Positions 41,032-50,188 are shown, numbered from the stretch's first letter. The stretch is 64,000 nucleotides of DNA from Microbacterium stercoris (GCF_017592545.1 NZ_JAGFOA010000001.1:372001-436000); one strand, 5' to 3'. A program made the numbers and translations. Notes: generated by a model not told the origin, from the sequence alone.

Positions 41032-41988
41032 ATGAGCCCCCTGAGCAAGGTCCGCCGTCTTCGCCTGGCGCGCTTCGGCGCATTCGTTGTGCTCGCTGCG
41101 GGGCTCGGCGCCGGCATCGCGGTGTTCGCGAACTCCGCCGTCGGTCCGCGTGAGGCGCCGGCCGCCGTGGCGGAGGAGAACGCCTCGGATCCCTCCAGGT
41201 CGATCGATGTGAGGGCGCTTCCCTGGCCGGGCGAGGGGGCGGCGGCCGTCGCCATCGGAGACTCGGGCGAGATCCTGACCCTCGACGACGAGCGCCACCC
41301 CATGGCGAGCGTGACCAAGCTGATCACCGCGCTGATGGTGCTGAACGAGAAGCCGCTCGCCGTGGGTGAAGCGGGCACCGAGTACCACTTCGTCGAGAAG
41401 TGGAACAACTCGTACGAGGAGTACCTCGCGCGGGACCAGTCGGCCCTGCCCGTTCCGGTCGGCGGCGTGCTGACGGAGTATCAGCTGCTCCAGGGCATGC
41501 TGCTGGGGTCGGCGTGCAACTACGCCGACATCCTGGTGACGGATGTCTGGGGCGACAACACGGCATTCGCCGATGCGGCGACCGAGTACCTGGCCGAGCA
41601 CGGTCTGGATGCCATCACCGTGACGGAGCCCACCGGGTTCGACCCGTCGAACACGGCCACCCCGTCCGCGCTCATCGAACTCGGCCGGCTGGCGCTCGAG
41701 AACCCGGTCATCGCCGAGATCGTGGCGCAGCCGCAGGCCGAGCTGCCCGGCGCCGGCCTCGTCGAGAACACCAACGATCTGCTGGCGGATACGGGCGTCG
41801 TCGGCATCAAGACAGGCACGCTCGAGGGCAGCAATCTGCTCTCGGCGAAGGATGTCGCGGTGGACGGGGAGACCGTGCGCGTCTTCGCGGTCGTGCTGTC
41901 GCAGCCGGATGACGAAGCGCGGTTCACGGCATCGCGCGCGCTCTACGACGGCGTCGAAGCGCAGCTCGCAGCGCCCGGCAAGGACTAG
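41032..41988 (+). CDS. D-alanyl-D-alanine carboxypeptidase-like protein
   Basis: A 318-residue serine peptidase S11-type protein. An uncleaved signal anchor or signal peptide (about 13-35) precedes the penicillin-binding fold. The SxxK motif is S93-V-T-K96 (HPMASVTKLITAL), and KTG is present in GIKTGTLEGSN. The second motif is odd: LLGSACNYAD reads S-A-C-N where S-x-N is expected, as if one residue were inserted. It may trim peptidoglycan pentapeptides, or have reduced activity. ATG 41032 lacks a Shine-Dalgarno and may be leaderless. Its stop shares CTAG with the convergent TetR gene. Confidence 0.75.
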   Translation: MSPLSKVRRLRLARFGAFVVLAAGLGAGIAVFANSAVGPREAPAAVAEENASDPSRSIDVRALPWPGEGAAAVAIGDSGEILTLDDERHPMASVTKLITALMVLNEKPLAVGEAGTEYHFVEKWNNSYEEYLARDQSALPVPVGGVLTEYQLLQGMLLGSACNYADILVTDVWGDNTAFADAATEYLAEHGLDAITVTEPTGFDPSNTATPSALIELGRLALENPVIAEIVAQPQAELPGAGLVENTNDLLADTGVVGIKTGTLEGSNLLSAKDVAVDGETVRVFAVVLSQPDDEARFTASRALYDGVEAQLAAPGKD

Positions 41989-42521
41989 GCGCGGATCCCG
42001 CGCAGCAGCACACCCAGCAGGATGTCGCGGTCTGCTGCCGCGCTCAGCCGTGCGGCATGCTCGACGCCGCACACGAGGTGCTGCAGGCGTTCGGCGTCGA
42101 TGTCGCGCCGCACGACTCCGGCGGCGTGTGCGCGCTCGAGCACGGCGTGCCAGCGAGCGAGCAGCTCGCGCTTGGCCTCGTGCACCTCGGGCGACTCGTC
42201 CTCGGCCGCGAGCAGCACCGTCTGGAGGCCGCCCTCTTCGAGCTGCAGCTCCAGGGCAGCGCGGATGAGGCGCTCGAGTGACGCCGCGGGATCCGGATCC
42301 GCCACCGCGGCCCGGGTGAGGTCGAGCATCCGCAGCAGGGTGTCGGTCGCGAGGGCCTCGACGAGCGCGTGCGCGGTGGGGAAGTGCCGGTAGACGGTGC
42401 CCACGCCCACCTCGGCGAGGCGGGCGACGTCGTTCAGGCGCAGGCCTGCACGCGGAAGGCTCCGCGCGGCCTCGAGGATGCGGCCCCGGTTGCGCACGAC
42501 ATCGGATCGCGGTTCGGCCAT
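41985..42521 (-). CDS. TetR family transcriptional regulator
   Basis: A 178-residue regulator. The helix-turn-helix is ILEAARSLPRAGLRLNDVARLAEVGVGTVYRHFPTAHAL (about 15-53), in which the loop before LRLNDVA is slightly short. The C-terminal ligand domain contains the TetR_C SBD-like core. It is divergent from an SDR gene, and the 87-bp region between them contains several palindromes, the usual arrangement of a TetR repressor and its target. Confidence 0.88.
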   Translation of the reverse strand: MAEPRSDVVRNRGRILEAARSLPRAGLRLNDVARLAEVGVGTVYRHFPTAHALVEALATDTLLRMLDLTRAAVADPDPAASLERLIRAALELQLEEGGLQTVLLAAEDESPEVHEAKRELLARWHAVLERAHAAGVVRRDIDAERLQHLVCGVEHAARLSAAADRDILLGVLLRGIRA

Positions 42522-42537
42522 GGACTCATTCTGCCAT

Positions 42538-42595
42538 GAAGCGGATGATCGATCCGTTTTCTGCGATATCGTGAACCGGATAGTTCATCCGCTTC
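42538..42595. promoter_or_regulatory. Palindrome-rich TetR/SDR operator region
   Basis: Outer arms GAAGCGGATGA (42538-42548) and TCATCCGCTTC (42585-42595) are a perfect 11-bp inverted repeat. Inside lie CGGAT-5-ATCCG (42542-42556), CGATATCG (42564-42571) and TGAAC-6-GTTCA (42572-42587). One or more of these should be the TetR operator. The SDR Shine-Dalgarno GAGGAG follows at 42598. Confidence 0.55.
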
Positions 42596-42608
42596 ACGAG
42601 GAGATGCC

Positions 42609-43550
42609 ATGCCCTGGGACCCGCACAACCTGCCCGACCTCGCCGGTCGCACGTACGCCGTGACGGGGGCGACGGCCGGCATCGGCTACTTCGCCGCCGA
42701 ACAGCTCGCTTCCGCGGGGGCGAGCGTTGTGCTCGCCTCGCGATCGTCCGCGAAGCTCGAGGCGGCGCGTGCGGCGATCCGCGCACGCACGCGGGACGCG
42801 CAGGTCGACGTCGTCGTCGTCGATCTCGCCTCCCTCGCCCGGGTGCGCGAGGCGGCGGAGCGGCTCTCGGCCCTGCCGATGCTCGACGGGATCTTCCTCA
42901 ACGGCGGCTCGATGACGCTCACCCGCGGCGGCCTCACAACCGACGGCCTGCCCGACCTCGTCGGCACGCACGCCGTCGCGAACTTCGCGCTCGTCGCGGG
43001 GGTGCTGGACCGGCTGTCCGAGACCGCCCGAAAGACCGGACGCGACGCGCGCATCGTGCACGCTTCGACCGGCTTTGTGAAGCGGTGGAAGCCGCAGATC
43101 GCGGATCTGCGCGATGTGCCTCGCAGCCCGGTGCTGGCGTACACGCAGGCCAAGACGGCGACCGAGGTGTTCGCCTACGAGCTCGACAGGCGGCTGCGCG
43201 CCGCGGCGTCGCCCGTGCGCTCGCTGGTTGCGCATCCGGGTGTGGGCGTCGATGCGAAGACCCCCGAGCGGGCCGGAGTGCGCGACCACACAACGCGCTA
43301 TCAGCGCAATCCGTTCACGCCGTGGGCCCAGGGCAAGGACGCCGCGGCCTGGCCCGGTGTGCGCGCGCTCGTCGACCCCGAGGCCGAGGGCGGCGGCTTC
43401 TTCGGGCCACAGAACGGCATCCGGGGCGTGCCCGTGCGCGTGGAGCCTCTCGTGCACACCGTGGCTCCGCCGGAGGGTGTCGCGGAGGCGCTCTGGCGGC
43501 AGCTCGAGCGACTCGCGGGCGTCGAGCTGCGGCTGCCTGTGGAGCGTTGA
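42609..43550 (+). CDS. SDR family NAD(P)-dependent oxidoreductase
   Basis: A 313-residue classical SDR-like protein of the retinol-dehydrogenase/WW-domain-oxidoreductase type. TGATAGIGYFAAEQLASAGA binds the cofactor, the NNAG position reads FLNGGSM, and the catalytic pair is YTQAK (about 178-182). An RSS segment after strand 2 suggests NADP. The likely repressor is the divergent TetR protein. The substrate is unknown. Confidence 0.85.
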   Translation: MPWDPHNLPDLAGRTYAVTGATAGIGYFAAEQLASAGASVVLASRSSAKLEAARAAIRARTRDAQVDVVVVDLASLARVREAAERLSALPMLDGIFLNGGSMTLTRGGLTTDGLPDLVGTHAVANFALVAGVLDRLSETARKTGRDARIVHASTGFVKRWKPQIADLRDVPRSPVLAYTQAKTATEVFAYELDRRLRAAASPVRSLVAHPGVGVDAKTPERAGVRDHTTRYQRNPFTPWAQGKDAAAWPGVRALVDPEAEGGGFFGPQNGIRGVPVRVEPLVHTVAPPEGVAEALWRQLERLAGVELRLPVER

Positions 43551-43590
43551 CGGAGGCGGGCGCGATCCGCGACACGCCGAGAGATCCGGA

Positions 43591-43617
43591 TGTCACAGAT
43601 CGCGCCGCCGCCCTGTC
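43591..43617 (+). promoter_or_regulatory. ECF41-like promoter of the sigma factor gene
   Basis: TGTCACA (43591-43597), a 16-base spacer and TGTC (43614-43617) agree with the ECF41 consensus TGTCACA-N16-CGTC in all but one base. It lies ten bases before the start codon, indicating positive autoregulation. Confidence 0.6.
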
Positions 43618-43626
43618 AACGCGAGT

Positions 43627-44532
43627 ATGAGCATCGTGAGCGCTGACGAGTCGGTCGAGGACCGCGCCGGGATCGCCGAGGCCGTGCGCGTCTTCGAGGA
43701 GTGCCGCAGACGCCTGTTCGGAGTGGCCTACCGGATGCTCGGCAGCGTCGCGGATGCCGAGGACGTGCTGCAGGATGTCTGGATCCGCTGGCAGAGCACT
43801 GATCGATCCGGCATCCGCGAGCCGATCGCCTTCCTCACCACCGTCACCACTCGTCTCTCGATCAACGCACTGAACTCGGCGCACACACGCCGCGAGACCT
43901 ACATCGGCCCGTGGCTGCCCGAGCCCGTGAACACCGAGGACGACCCGCTGCTGGGGGCCGAGCGCGGGGAGGCGCTGCAGTTCGCGATCCTCATCCTGCT
44001 CGAGAAGCTCACGCCGACCGAACGCGCGGCCTACGTGCTGCGCGAGGCACTCGATTACGAGTACGAGCGGATCGCAGAGATCCTGCAGACCAGCCAGGCT
44101 TCGGCCCGTCAGCTGGTGAGCAGAGCGCGCCGGCATCTGGCCTCCGAGAAGCGCGTGTCCGTTCCCGAGCCGGATCAGCGGAGGCTGCTGGAGGCGTTCC
44201 TGGCGGCCGCGCAGCGCGGAGAGGCGTCGGAGCTCGAGGCCCTGTTCGCGGCGGACGTCGGCAGCTGGACCGACGGCAACGGCGTGAAGCTCGCCGCTCG
44301 CATCCCCGTGCGCGGCGCCGGACGGGTGGCGAAGTTCGTCGCCGCGTTCTCGTCGCACTTCTGGGCCGGCAAGGAGATCGGCTGGACGCAGATCAACGAC
44401 CAGCCCGCCGTCACCCTGTCGCAGGAGGGGCGCGTCACGACCATGCTGACCCTCACCGCCTCCGCCGACGGCATCACGCGTCTGCTGTGGGTCATGGCAC
44501 CGGAGAAGCTCTCCCACGTCGAAGCGGCGTGA
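43627..44532 (+). CDS. ECF41-type extracytoplasmic function sigma factor (SigJ-like)
   Basis: A 301-residue ECF sigma factor with a C-terminal SnoaL-like extension. Region 2 is RRLFGVAYRMLGSVADAEDVLQDVWIRW. The linker has the ECF41 hallmark GPWLPEPV (near 97). Region 4 is LEKLTPTERAAYVLREALDYEYERIA with ASARQLVSRARRHL. The extension (about 195-301) has a weak DGGG-like TDGNGVK and ends APEKL in place of NPDKL. In this family the extension acts as a built-in regulator instead of an anti-sigma factor. A 74-residue protein similar to its own last third overlaps its stop. Confidence 0.88.
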   Translation: MSIVSADESVEDRAGIAEAVRVFEECRRRLFGVAYRMLGSVADAEDVLQDVWIRWQSTDRSGIREPIAFLTTVTTRLSINALNSAHTRRETYIGPWLPEPVNTEDDPLLGAERGEALQFAILILLEKLTPTERAAYVLREALDYEYERIAEILQTSQASARQLVSRARRHLASEKRVSVPEPDQRRLLEAFLAAAQRGEASELEALFAADVGSWTDGNGVKLAARIPVRGAGRVAKFVAAFSSHFWAGKEIGWTQINDQPAVTLSQEGRVTTMLTLTASADGITRLLWVMAPEKLSHVEAA

Positions 44533-44756
44533 TGGAGCTGCATGGCGAGCGAGAGCTCGAGGTGTTCCTTCTCGGGTATCGCGCGGCGGATCCGGATGCC
44601 GTGGTCGAGCAGGTGAGCGTGAACGGTTCCCCGGGCCTGGCCGTGCGCAGCCGCGGCCGCACCGTCGCGATCCTGCCCGTGGAGGTGTGCGTGGATGGCG
44701 TGGAGCGCGCGTGGTGGATCACGGATCCGGCTCGCCTCACCGATTGGGATCGCTGA
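44532..44756 (+). CDS. Detached SnoaL half-domain, paralogue of the sigma factor C-terminus
   Basis: A 74-residue protein whose ATG overlaps the sigma factor stop (TGATG). Aligned by eye, LEVFLLGYRAADPDAVV, VSVNGSPGLAVRSRGRTV, AILPVEVCVDGVERAWWI and TDPARLTDWDR follow the order and spacing of the last 65 residues of the sigma factor (VAKFVAAFSS, QINDQPAVTLSQEGRV, TMLTLTASADGITRLLWV, APEKL). It therefore looks like a free-standing duplicate of the regulatory half-domain, including the NPDKL-like end. It could pair with the sigma factor and control it, or be the remains of a second copy. It is unlike a normal ECF41 partner. Confidence 0.6.
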   Translation: MELHGERELEVFLLGYRAADPDAVVEQVSVNGSPGLAVRSRGRTVAILPVEVCVDGVERAWWITDPARLTDWDR

Positions 44757-44759
44757 CGC

Positions 44760-44786
44760 CGTCACAAGGAGCGGCGCTGCCTGGTC
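44760..44786 (+). promoter_or_regulatory. ECF41-like promoter of the oxidoreductase gene
   Basis: CGTCACA (44760-44766), a 16-base spacer and GGTC (44783-44786) match the ECF41 pattern with one change in each box and the same spacer as the promoter at 43591. Confidence 0.5.
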
Positions 44787-44839
44787 ACACCTGCAGGGGC
44801 CGCAATCGGGCGGCCACCCCGACAGCGAAAGGCAAGGCA

Positions 44840-45598
44840 ATGGCGAAGATCGTGGTCATCGGAGGCACGGGGCTCATCGGCTCGAAGGTCGTCTCGAAGC
44901 TGCAGGCGTTCGGGCACGAGGCGGTCGCCGCCTCGCCGAACAGCGGTGTGAATGCCGTGACGGGCGAGGGGCTTGCAGAGGCCCTGGCGGGAGCGGATGT
45001 GGTGGTCGACGTGTCGAACTCGCCGTCGTTCGCGCCGCAGGACGTGATGGACTTCTTCGTCGCCGGCACCACGAACCTCCTCGCCGCAGAGAAGGCGGCG
45101 GGCGTGAAGCACCACGTCGCACTGACGATCGTCGGCACCCAGCCGGGCGTGAACGCGTACTTCGACGCGAAGGTCGCGCAGGAGAAGCTCATCCGTGATT
45201 CCGGTGTGCCGTACTCGCTGGTGCACGCCACGCAGTTCTTCGAGTTCGTCGGAGCGATCGCCGACATCTCGGTCGTCGACGGAGCGGTGCGCCTGCCGGG
45301 CGGGCTGGTGCAGCCCATCGCCGCCGAGGACGTCGCGACGGCCGTGGCCGACACCGCGGCCAACCGCCACGCGGTCGGCGACATCGAGATCGCGGGCCCC
45401 GAGGCCTTCGGCCTCGACGAGTGGGTGCGTCGCGCGCTGGCGTTCCGTCACGACGCGCGCGAGGTGATCCGCGACGACAGCGCCCTGTACTACGGCGGCC
45501 CGATCTCGGAGCGCACACTGGTGCCCTTCGACGGTGACGCGTGGATCTTCGAGACGCGCCTCGACGAGTGGCTGCCGGCCAACCCGCCGCGCGCGTGA
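44840..45598 (+). CDS. NAD(P)-binding oxidoreductase (NmrA/SDR-a type), ECF41 partner
   Basis: A 252-residue Rossmann protein: MAKIVVIGGTGLIGSKVVSKLQAFGHEAVAAS with GGTGLIG cofactor loop, then GVKHHVALTIVGTQPG and FDAKVAQEKLIRDSGVPYSLVHATQFFEFV as in NmrA-like and isoflavone-reductase-like proteins. It lacks a clear YxxxK pair and may act as a redox sensor or reductase. Oxidoreductases are among the known partner genes of ECF41 sigma factors. AAAGGCAAGG precedes ATG 44840. Confidence 0.85.
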   Translation: MAKIVVIGGTGLIGSKVVSKLQAFGHEAVAASPNSGVNAVTGEGLAEALAGADVVVDVSNSPSFAPQDVMDFFVAGTTNLLAAEKAAGVKHHVALTIVGTQPGVNAYFDAKVAQEKLIRDSGVPYSLVHATQFFEFVGAIADISVVDGAVRLPGGLVQPIAAEDVATAVADTAANRHAVGDIEIAGPEAFGLDEWVRRALAFRHDAREVIRDDSALYYGGPISERTLVPFDGDAWIFETRLDEWLPANPPRA

Positions 45599-45644
45599 GG
45601 CGCTGAGCCGATCCGCGGATCCGGATCCGTCGATCCGGACATGG

Positions 45645-45680
45645 CGAGAGGCCCGGGACCAGCTGGTCCCGGGCCTCTCG
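45645..45680. terminator. Strong bidirectional terminator
   Basis: Perfect 16-bp arms 45645-45660 and 45665-45680 around AGCT lie between the convergent oxidoreductase and aldolase genes. Confidence 0.88.
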
Positions 45681-45695
45681 GCGATCAGGCTGAGC

Positions 45696-46724
<1,029 letters not shown>

Positions 46725-46893
46725 GTGTGCTCCTTGGAAAGTCGTTCGGGATTACGGCCAGTCTAGGGAAAGACCGGGGTTCATGCCGGAGGCAGAGGTC
46801 GGGAAGCGCCATCCTTTGCCGTTTTCGAAAGAACGCGGTTTTCTGCATGCCGCGTGCGCGGAATTCCGCGAGGGATCGCCATACGTTGGCCCC

Positions 46894-47871
46894 ATGACTC
46901 CCGATCTGGCCCCCCTCCACCCCGACCGCAACATCGCCCTCGAGTTGGTGCGCGCCACCGAGGCCGCTGCCATCCGGGCCGTCCCGTACATCGGACGCGG
47001 GGCGAAGGAGGAAGCCGACGGCGCGGCCGTGGACGGGATGCGCGCGTTCCTGTCGACCGTGGACTTCGACGGTGTGGTGGTGATCGGCGAGGGCGAGAAG
47101 GACAACGCCCCGATGCTCTACAACGGCGAGCACGTCGGCACGGGGGAGGGACGTGCGTACGACATCGCCGTGGATCCGATCGACGGCACGTCTCTGACCG
47201 CCGCGGGTCGCCAGAATGCCCTCTCGGTCATCGCGATGTCCGATCGCGGCACGATGCTCGATGCGTCCAGCGTGTTCTACATGGACAAGCTCGTCACCGG
47301 GCCGGCAGGCGTGGGCGTGGTCGACATCCGCCTTCCCATCGGCGAGAACATCCGCCTGCTGGCGAAGGCGCTCGGCAAGCCGGTCGAGGAGATCGTTGTG
47401 TCGGTGCTGAACCGGCCGCGCCACGAGAAGCTCATCCAGGAGATCCGCGAGGCGGGCGCGGGCACGCGTCTGATGAGCGACGGCGATGTCGCCGGCGGCA
47501 TCAACGCGGCGCGTCACGATGCGCGCACCGACATGTGCGTGGGCGTGGGAGGCAGCCCCGAGGGCATCGTCACGGCGTGCGCGATCAAGGCGCTCGGCGG
47601 GCACATCCAGGGGCGGATGTGGCCGCGCGACGACGACGAGCGCCAGAAGGGCATCGACGCGGGCCTCAAGATGGATCACGTCTACGAGGCCGACGACCTG
47701 GTCAAGGGGAAGAACACGCTGTTCGTCGCCACGGGCGTGACCGACGGCCAGCTCGTCGCCGGTGTGCGTCGCGAGGGCGACTACGTCTACACCGAGAGCG
47801 TTGTGCTGCGCAGCCACTCGGGCACGCTGCGCCGGATCTCGTCTGACCACCTGGTATCGAAGTGGCTGTGA
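46894..47871 (+). CDS. glpX: Class II fructose-1,6-bisphosphatase
   Basis: A 325-residue metal-dependent phosphatase, the gluconeogenic step opposite to phosphofructokinase. Diagnostic motifs are VVIGEGEKDNAPML (about 65-78), YDIAVDPIDGTSLTA (about 90-104), SDGDVAGGINAAR and GVGGSPEGIVTACAIKALGG. In actinobacteria GlpX is usually the only FBPase. It normally sits by fum; here it is beside fba. ATG 46894 is the start of the conserved reading and has no Shine-Dalgarno, so it may be leaderless. Confidence 0.96.
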   Translation: MTPDLAPLHPDRNIALELVRATEAAAIRAVPYIGRGAKEEADGAAVDGMRAFLSTVDFDGVVVIGEGEKDNAPMLYNGEHVGTGEGRAYDIAVDPIDGTSLTAAGRQNALSVIAMSDRGTMLDASSVFYMDKLVTGPAGVGVVDIRLPIGENIRLLAKALGKPVEEIVVSVLNRPRHEKLIQEIREAGAGTRLMSDGDVAGGINAARHDARTDMCVGVGGSPEGIVTACAIKALGGHIQGRMWPRDDDERQKGIDAGLKMDHVYEADDLVKGKNTLFVATGVTDGQLVAGVRREGDYVYTESVVLRSHSGTLRRISSDHLVSKWL

Positions 47872-47883
47872 TGCACTGCTGAG

Positions 47884-47899
47884 TGGGCATACATGCCCA
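47884..47899. promoter_or_regulatory. Short palindrome after glpX
   Basis: TGGGCAT (47884-47890) and ATGCCCA (47893-47899) are a perfect 7-bp inverted repeat with a two-base gap, 12 bases after glpX. It may be an operator of the next gene rather than a terminator, as no T-tract follows. The remaining 100 bases up to 48000 hold only a Shine-Dalgarno AGGAGG at 47985. Confidence 0.35.
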
Positions 47900-47999
47900 T
47901 GTGAGACCCGCCGTGTGACGGAGCTGTGACCGTCTTCGGAGGTTCGTTCTGAGAAGATGGCACGAGCCGTACATCGGGGAACTCAGGAGGGGCGAAGGC

Positions 48000-48206
48000 A
48001 TGGCAGTTCAGCACGCGCCGACTCAGCGCACGGCGGCGAAGGCCGTCACCCAGTCTCAGCCCGTCTACGATCCGGCCCGCCGTCCCGACGTGCTGCTGCG
48101 CGTGCGCCGCGCCCCCGGACAGGAGCCCAGCGCCTGGTGGTTCATCGGCGCCTTCGTGGGCTTCTCAGGCGCCGTCACGGCGCTGCTGAGCCTCATCCCC
48201 GGCTGA
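48000..48206 (+). CDS. Small single-span membrane protein
   Basis: A 68-residue protein with a hydrophilic, Gln/Arg-rich cytosolic part (1-44) and one C-terminal membrane span (about 46-66, WWFIGAFVGFSGAVTALLSLIPG). AGGAGG lies ten bases before ATG 48000. No family is recognised. Such tail-anchored small proteins are widespread in Microbacteriaceae. It is convergent with rmuC and its stop abuts the rmuC stop. Confidence 0.65.
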   Translation: MAVQHAPTQRTAAKAVTQSQPVYDPARRPDVLLRVRRAPGQEPSAWWFIGAFVGFSGAVTALLSLIPG

Positions 48207-49496
48207 TCACGCCTCGCCGATCCGCGACGGATCCAGCTGTGCGGCGATCGACTCGGTGACCGCGCGCTCGGCGACGGGACGGTCGTCGAGCCCGTCGAGC
48301 AGTTCGGGCGCCGCGAGTCTGCGCACCGGCGCATGCAGCGGCTGCGGATCCGCCATCGCGGTCAGCTTCGTCTCGTCGATGCCCGGGAACTGGCGGGCGG
48401 TCACCAGGACGCGCGACTCGAGGGATCCCGCGAACTTGTTATAGCTGTCGACGGTGCGCTCGATGGCGCGTCGCAGGTCTCCGGCATGCTGAGCGAGGGT
48501 GCCCAGGCGCTCGTAGAGCTGGTTGCCCAGCGTGAACAGCGTGCGCGCCTCGTCGGACACCTCCTGCTGCGTCCACGCGTAGGCGACCGTCTTGAGCACG
48601 GCGAACAGGTTGACCGGCGAGGCGAGAGCGACGCGCTTCGAGAAGGCGTACTCGAGCAGCGTCGGATCTTCGTCGAGCGCGACCGACAGGATGGACTCGC
48701 TCGGCAGGAAGCACACGACGAACTCGGGACTCGACGGGAGCCCGGCCCAGTACGCCTTGCGGGCGAGCGCATCGACGTGGCCGCGCACCGCCTTGACGTG
48801 CTGCTTGAGCAGCTCGCGTCGCCGGCGCGCATCGTCGCCGGCCACCGTGTCGGGGATGGCCGCCGCGTCGAGGAACGCGTCGAGGGGCGCCTTGGCGTCG
48901 ATGGCGATGGACTTGTCGCCCGGCAGACGCACCACCATGTCGGGGCGGCCGCTCACGTCATCACCCGTGAGCACCGCCTGGGTGTCGAAGTCGACGTGGC
49001 GCACGAGGCCGGCCGACTCGACCACGCGACGCAGCTGAGTCTCGCCCCAGACGCCGCGCGCCGTGGTCGAGCGCAGCGCGCCGGCGAGCGACTCCGTGGT
49101 GGCGCGCAGGGCCTCGTCTGAGGCGTGCGCGCGGCGCAGCTGCTCGGCGATCGTGCCGAACTGGCTGTGCCGCTCGCGCTCCATCTCGTCGACCCGCTGC
49201 TGCATGCGATGCAGGCTCTCGCGCACGGGGGAGAGGGCCGTGAGCACGGCGCTCTCTCGCCGTGCCCGCTCATCGGCGGCCGCGCGTTCGGTCTGCGCAT
49301 GTGCGATCGCGTCGCGCCGCAGATCTTCCTCGCGCTCGAGTGCGAGGCGCAGCGCCGCCGTCTCGGCGTCTCGCGCCGCCAGCGATGCGCGGGCGTCCGC
49401 CGCATCGCGCGCCGTGCGGGTCGCGTGCGCGAACCAGCCGATCGCGGCCCCCGCGACGAGGGCGACGATCACGAGCAGCAGGCTGAGTGCGTCCAT
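48207..49496 (-). CDS. rmuC: DNA recombination protein RmuC
   Basis: A 429-residue protein. An N-terminal membrane anchor (4-23) and coiled coil (30-130, rich in Arg, Glu and Ala) lead to the RmuC nuclease-like domain: RGVWGETQLRRVVESAGLVRHVDFDTQ, GRPDMVVRLPGDKSIAIDAKAPLDAF, then FVVCFLPSESILSVALDEDPTLLEYAFSKRV and TLGNQLYERLGTLAQHAGDL. RmuC limits inversions at short repeats and has been linked to anti-phage action. ATG 49496 begins the membrane anchor; longer readings are not supported. Confidence 0.92.
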   Translation of the reverse strand: MDALSLLLVIVALVAGAAIGWFAHATRTARDAADARASLAARDAETAALRLALEREEDLRRDAIAHAQTERAAADERARRESAVLTALSPVRESLHRMQQRVDEMERERHSQFGTIAEQLRRAHASDEALRATTESLAGALRSTTARGVWGETQLRRVVESAGLVRHVDFDTQAVLTGDDVSGRPDMVVRLPGDKSIAIDAKAPLDAFLDAAAIPDTVAGDDARRRRELLKQHVKAVRGHVDALARKAYWAGLPSSPEFVVCFLPSESILSVALDEDPTLLEYAFSKRVALASPVNLFAVLKTVAYAWTQQEVSDEARTLFTLGNQLYERLGTLAQHAGDLRRAIERTVDSYNKFAGSLESRVLVTARQFPGIDETKLTAMADPQPLHAPVRRLAAPELLDGLDDRPVAERAVTESIAAQLDPSRIGEA

Positions 49497-49531
49497 GACC
49501 CCATCATGCGCGGGGCCTCCGACATTGCCCG

Positions 49532-50116
49532 TCAGGCGGCGAGCACCGCCGGCTGGATGCGGTTGAGCTTCGCGCCGATGAGCCCGGGCAGGTCGTCCAT
49601 GTGCGCCGCACCGGAGCGCCTCGCCGCGTCGATCAGGATGTGCGCGCAGGCGAGGGCGTCGGCGACCGCGTCGTGGTGCGAGAAGCCCGTGAAGCCCGCC
49701 GCCTCCGCGGCGACCGGCAGCCGGTACGACGGAAGCTGGTAGACCTTGCGCGCCACCTGCAGCGTGCAGGCGTAGCGATAGGCCGGCAGGTCGAAGCGGG
49801 TGACCTCGCACGCCGCCTTCAACACGCCCATGTCGAAGCTCGCGTTATGGGCGACGAGCACGTCGTCCTCGGCGAAGCCGATCAGATCCTCGATCTGCTC
49901 GTCCCACGTCAGCGCATCCACGACGTCCTCGGCGGTGATGCCGTGGATCCGCGTGTTCCACTCCAGGAAGTCGTCGTGGCCGGCGGGGGGCCGGATCAGC
50001 CAGCCCGCCGTCGCGACGACCTCGCCACCGCGCACCTTCGTCAGGCCGACCTGGCACGCCGAGGCGCGCGATCCGTTGGCGGTTTCGAAGTCGATCGCGG
50101 TGAAGTCCAGAGCCAC
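49532..50116 (-). CDS. DEDDh 3'-5' exonuclease (DNA polymerase III epsilon-like)
   Basis: A 194-residue exonuclease. ExoI is AIDFETAN (Asp and Glu), ExoII is LVAHNASFDMGVL, and ExoIII is FSHHDAVADALACAHIL with the catalytic His, the DEDDh pattern. The protein ends soon after the domain, so it is a stand-alone proofreading-like or maturation exonuclease rather than part of a polymerase. GTG 50116 follows CAGACT at leaderless distance. It is divergent from ychF. Confidence 0.88.
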   Translation of the reverse strand: MALDFTAIDFETANGSRASACQVGLTKVRGGEVVATAGWLIRPPAGHDDFLEWNTRIHGITAEDVVDALTWDEQIEDLIGFAEDDVLVAHNASFDMGVLKAACEVTRFDLPAYRYACTLQVARKVYQLPSYRLPVAAEAAGFTGFSHHDAVADALACAHILIDAARRSGAAHMDDLPGLIGAKLNRIQPAVLAA

Positions 50117-50174
50117 GCTCCGAGTCTGCGCGACGGCCTGCGGGATCCTGCCAGGCGCGCCGCGAGCGCCCGCG

Positions 50175-50180
50175 TAGACT
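50175..50180 (+). promoter_or_regulatory. -10 box TAGACT of leaderless ychF
   Basis: TAGACT ends eight bases before GTG 50189, with no ribosome binding site. Confidence 0.5.
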
Positions 50181-50188
50181 GGTCTCCC

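Noticed and set aside
48207..49496. RmuC with the neighbouring exonuclease as an anti-phage system
   Set aside because: Both are common housekeeping genes, not coupled to one another, and nothing nearby resembles a defence island.
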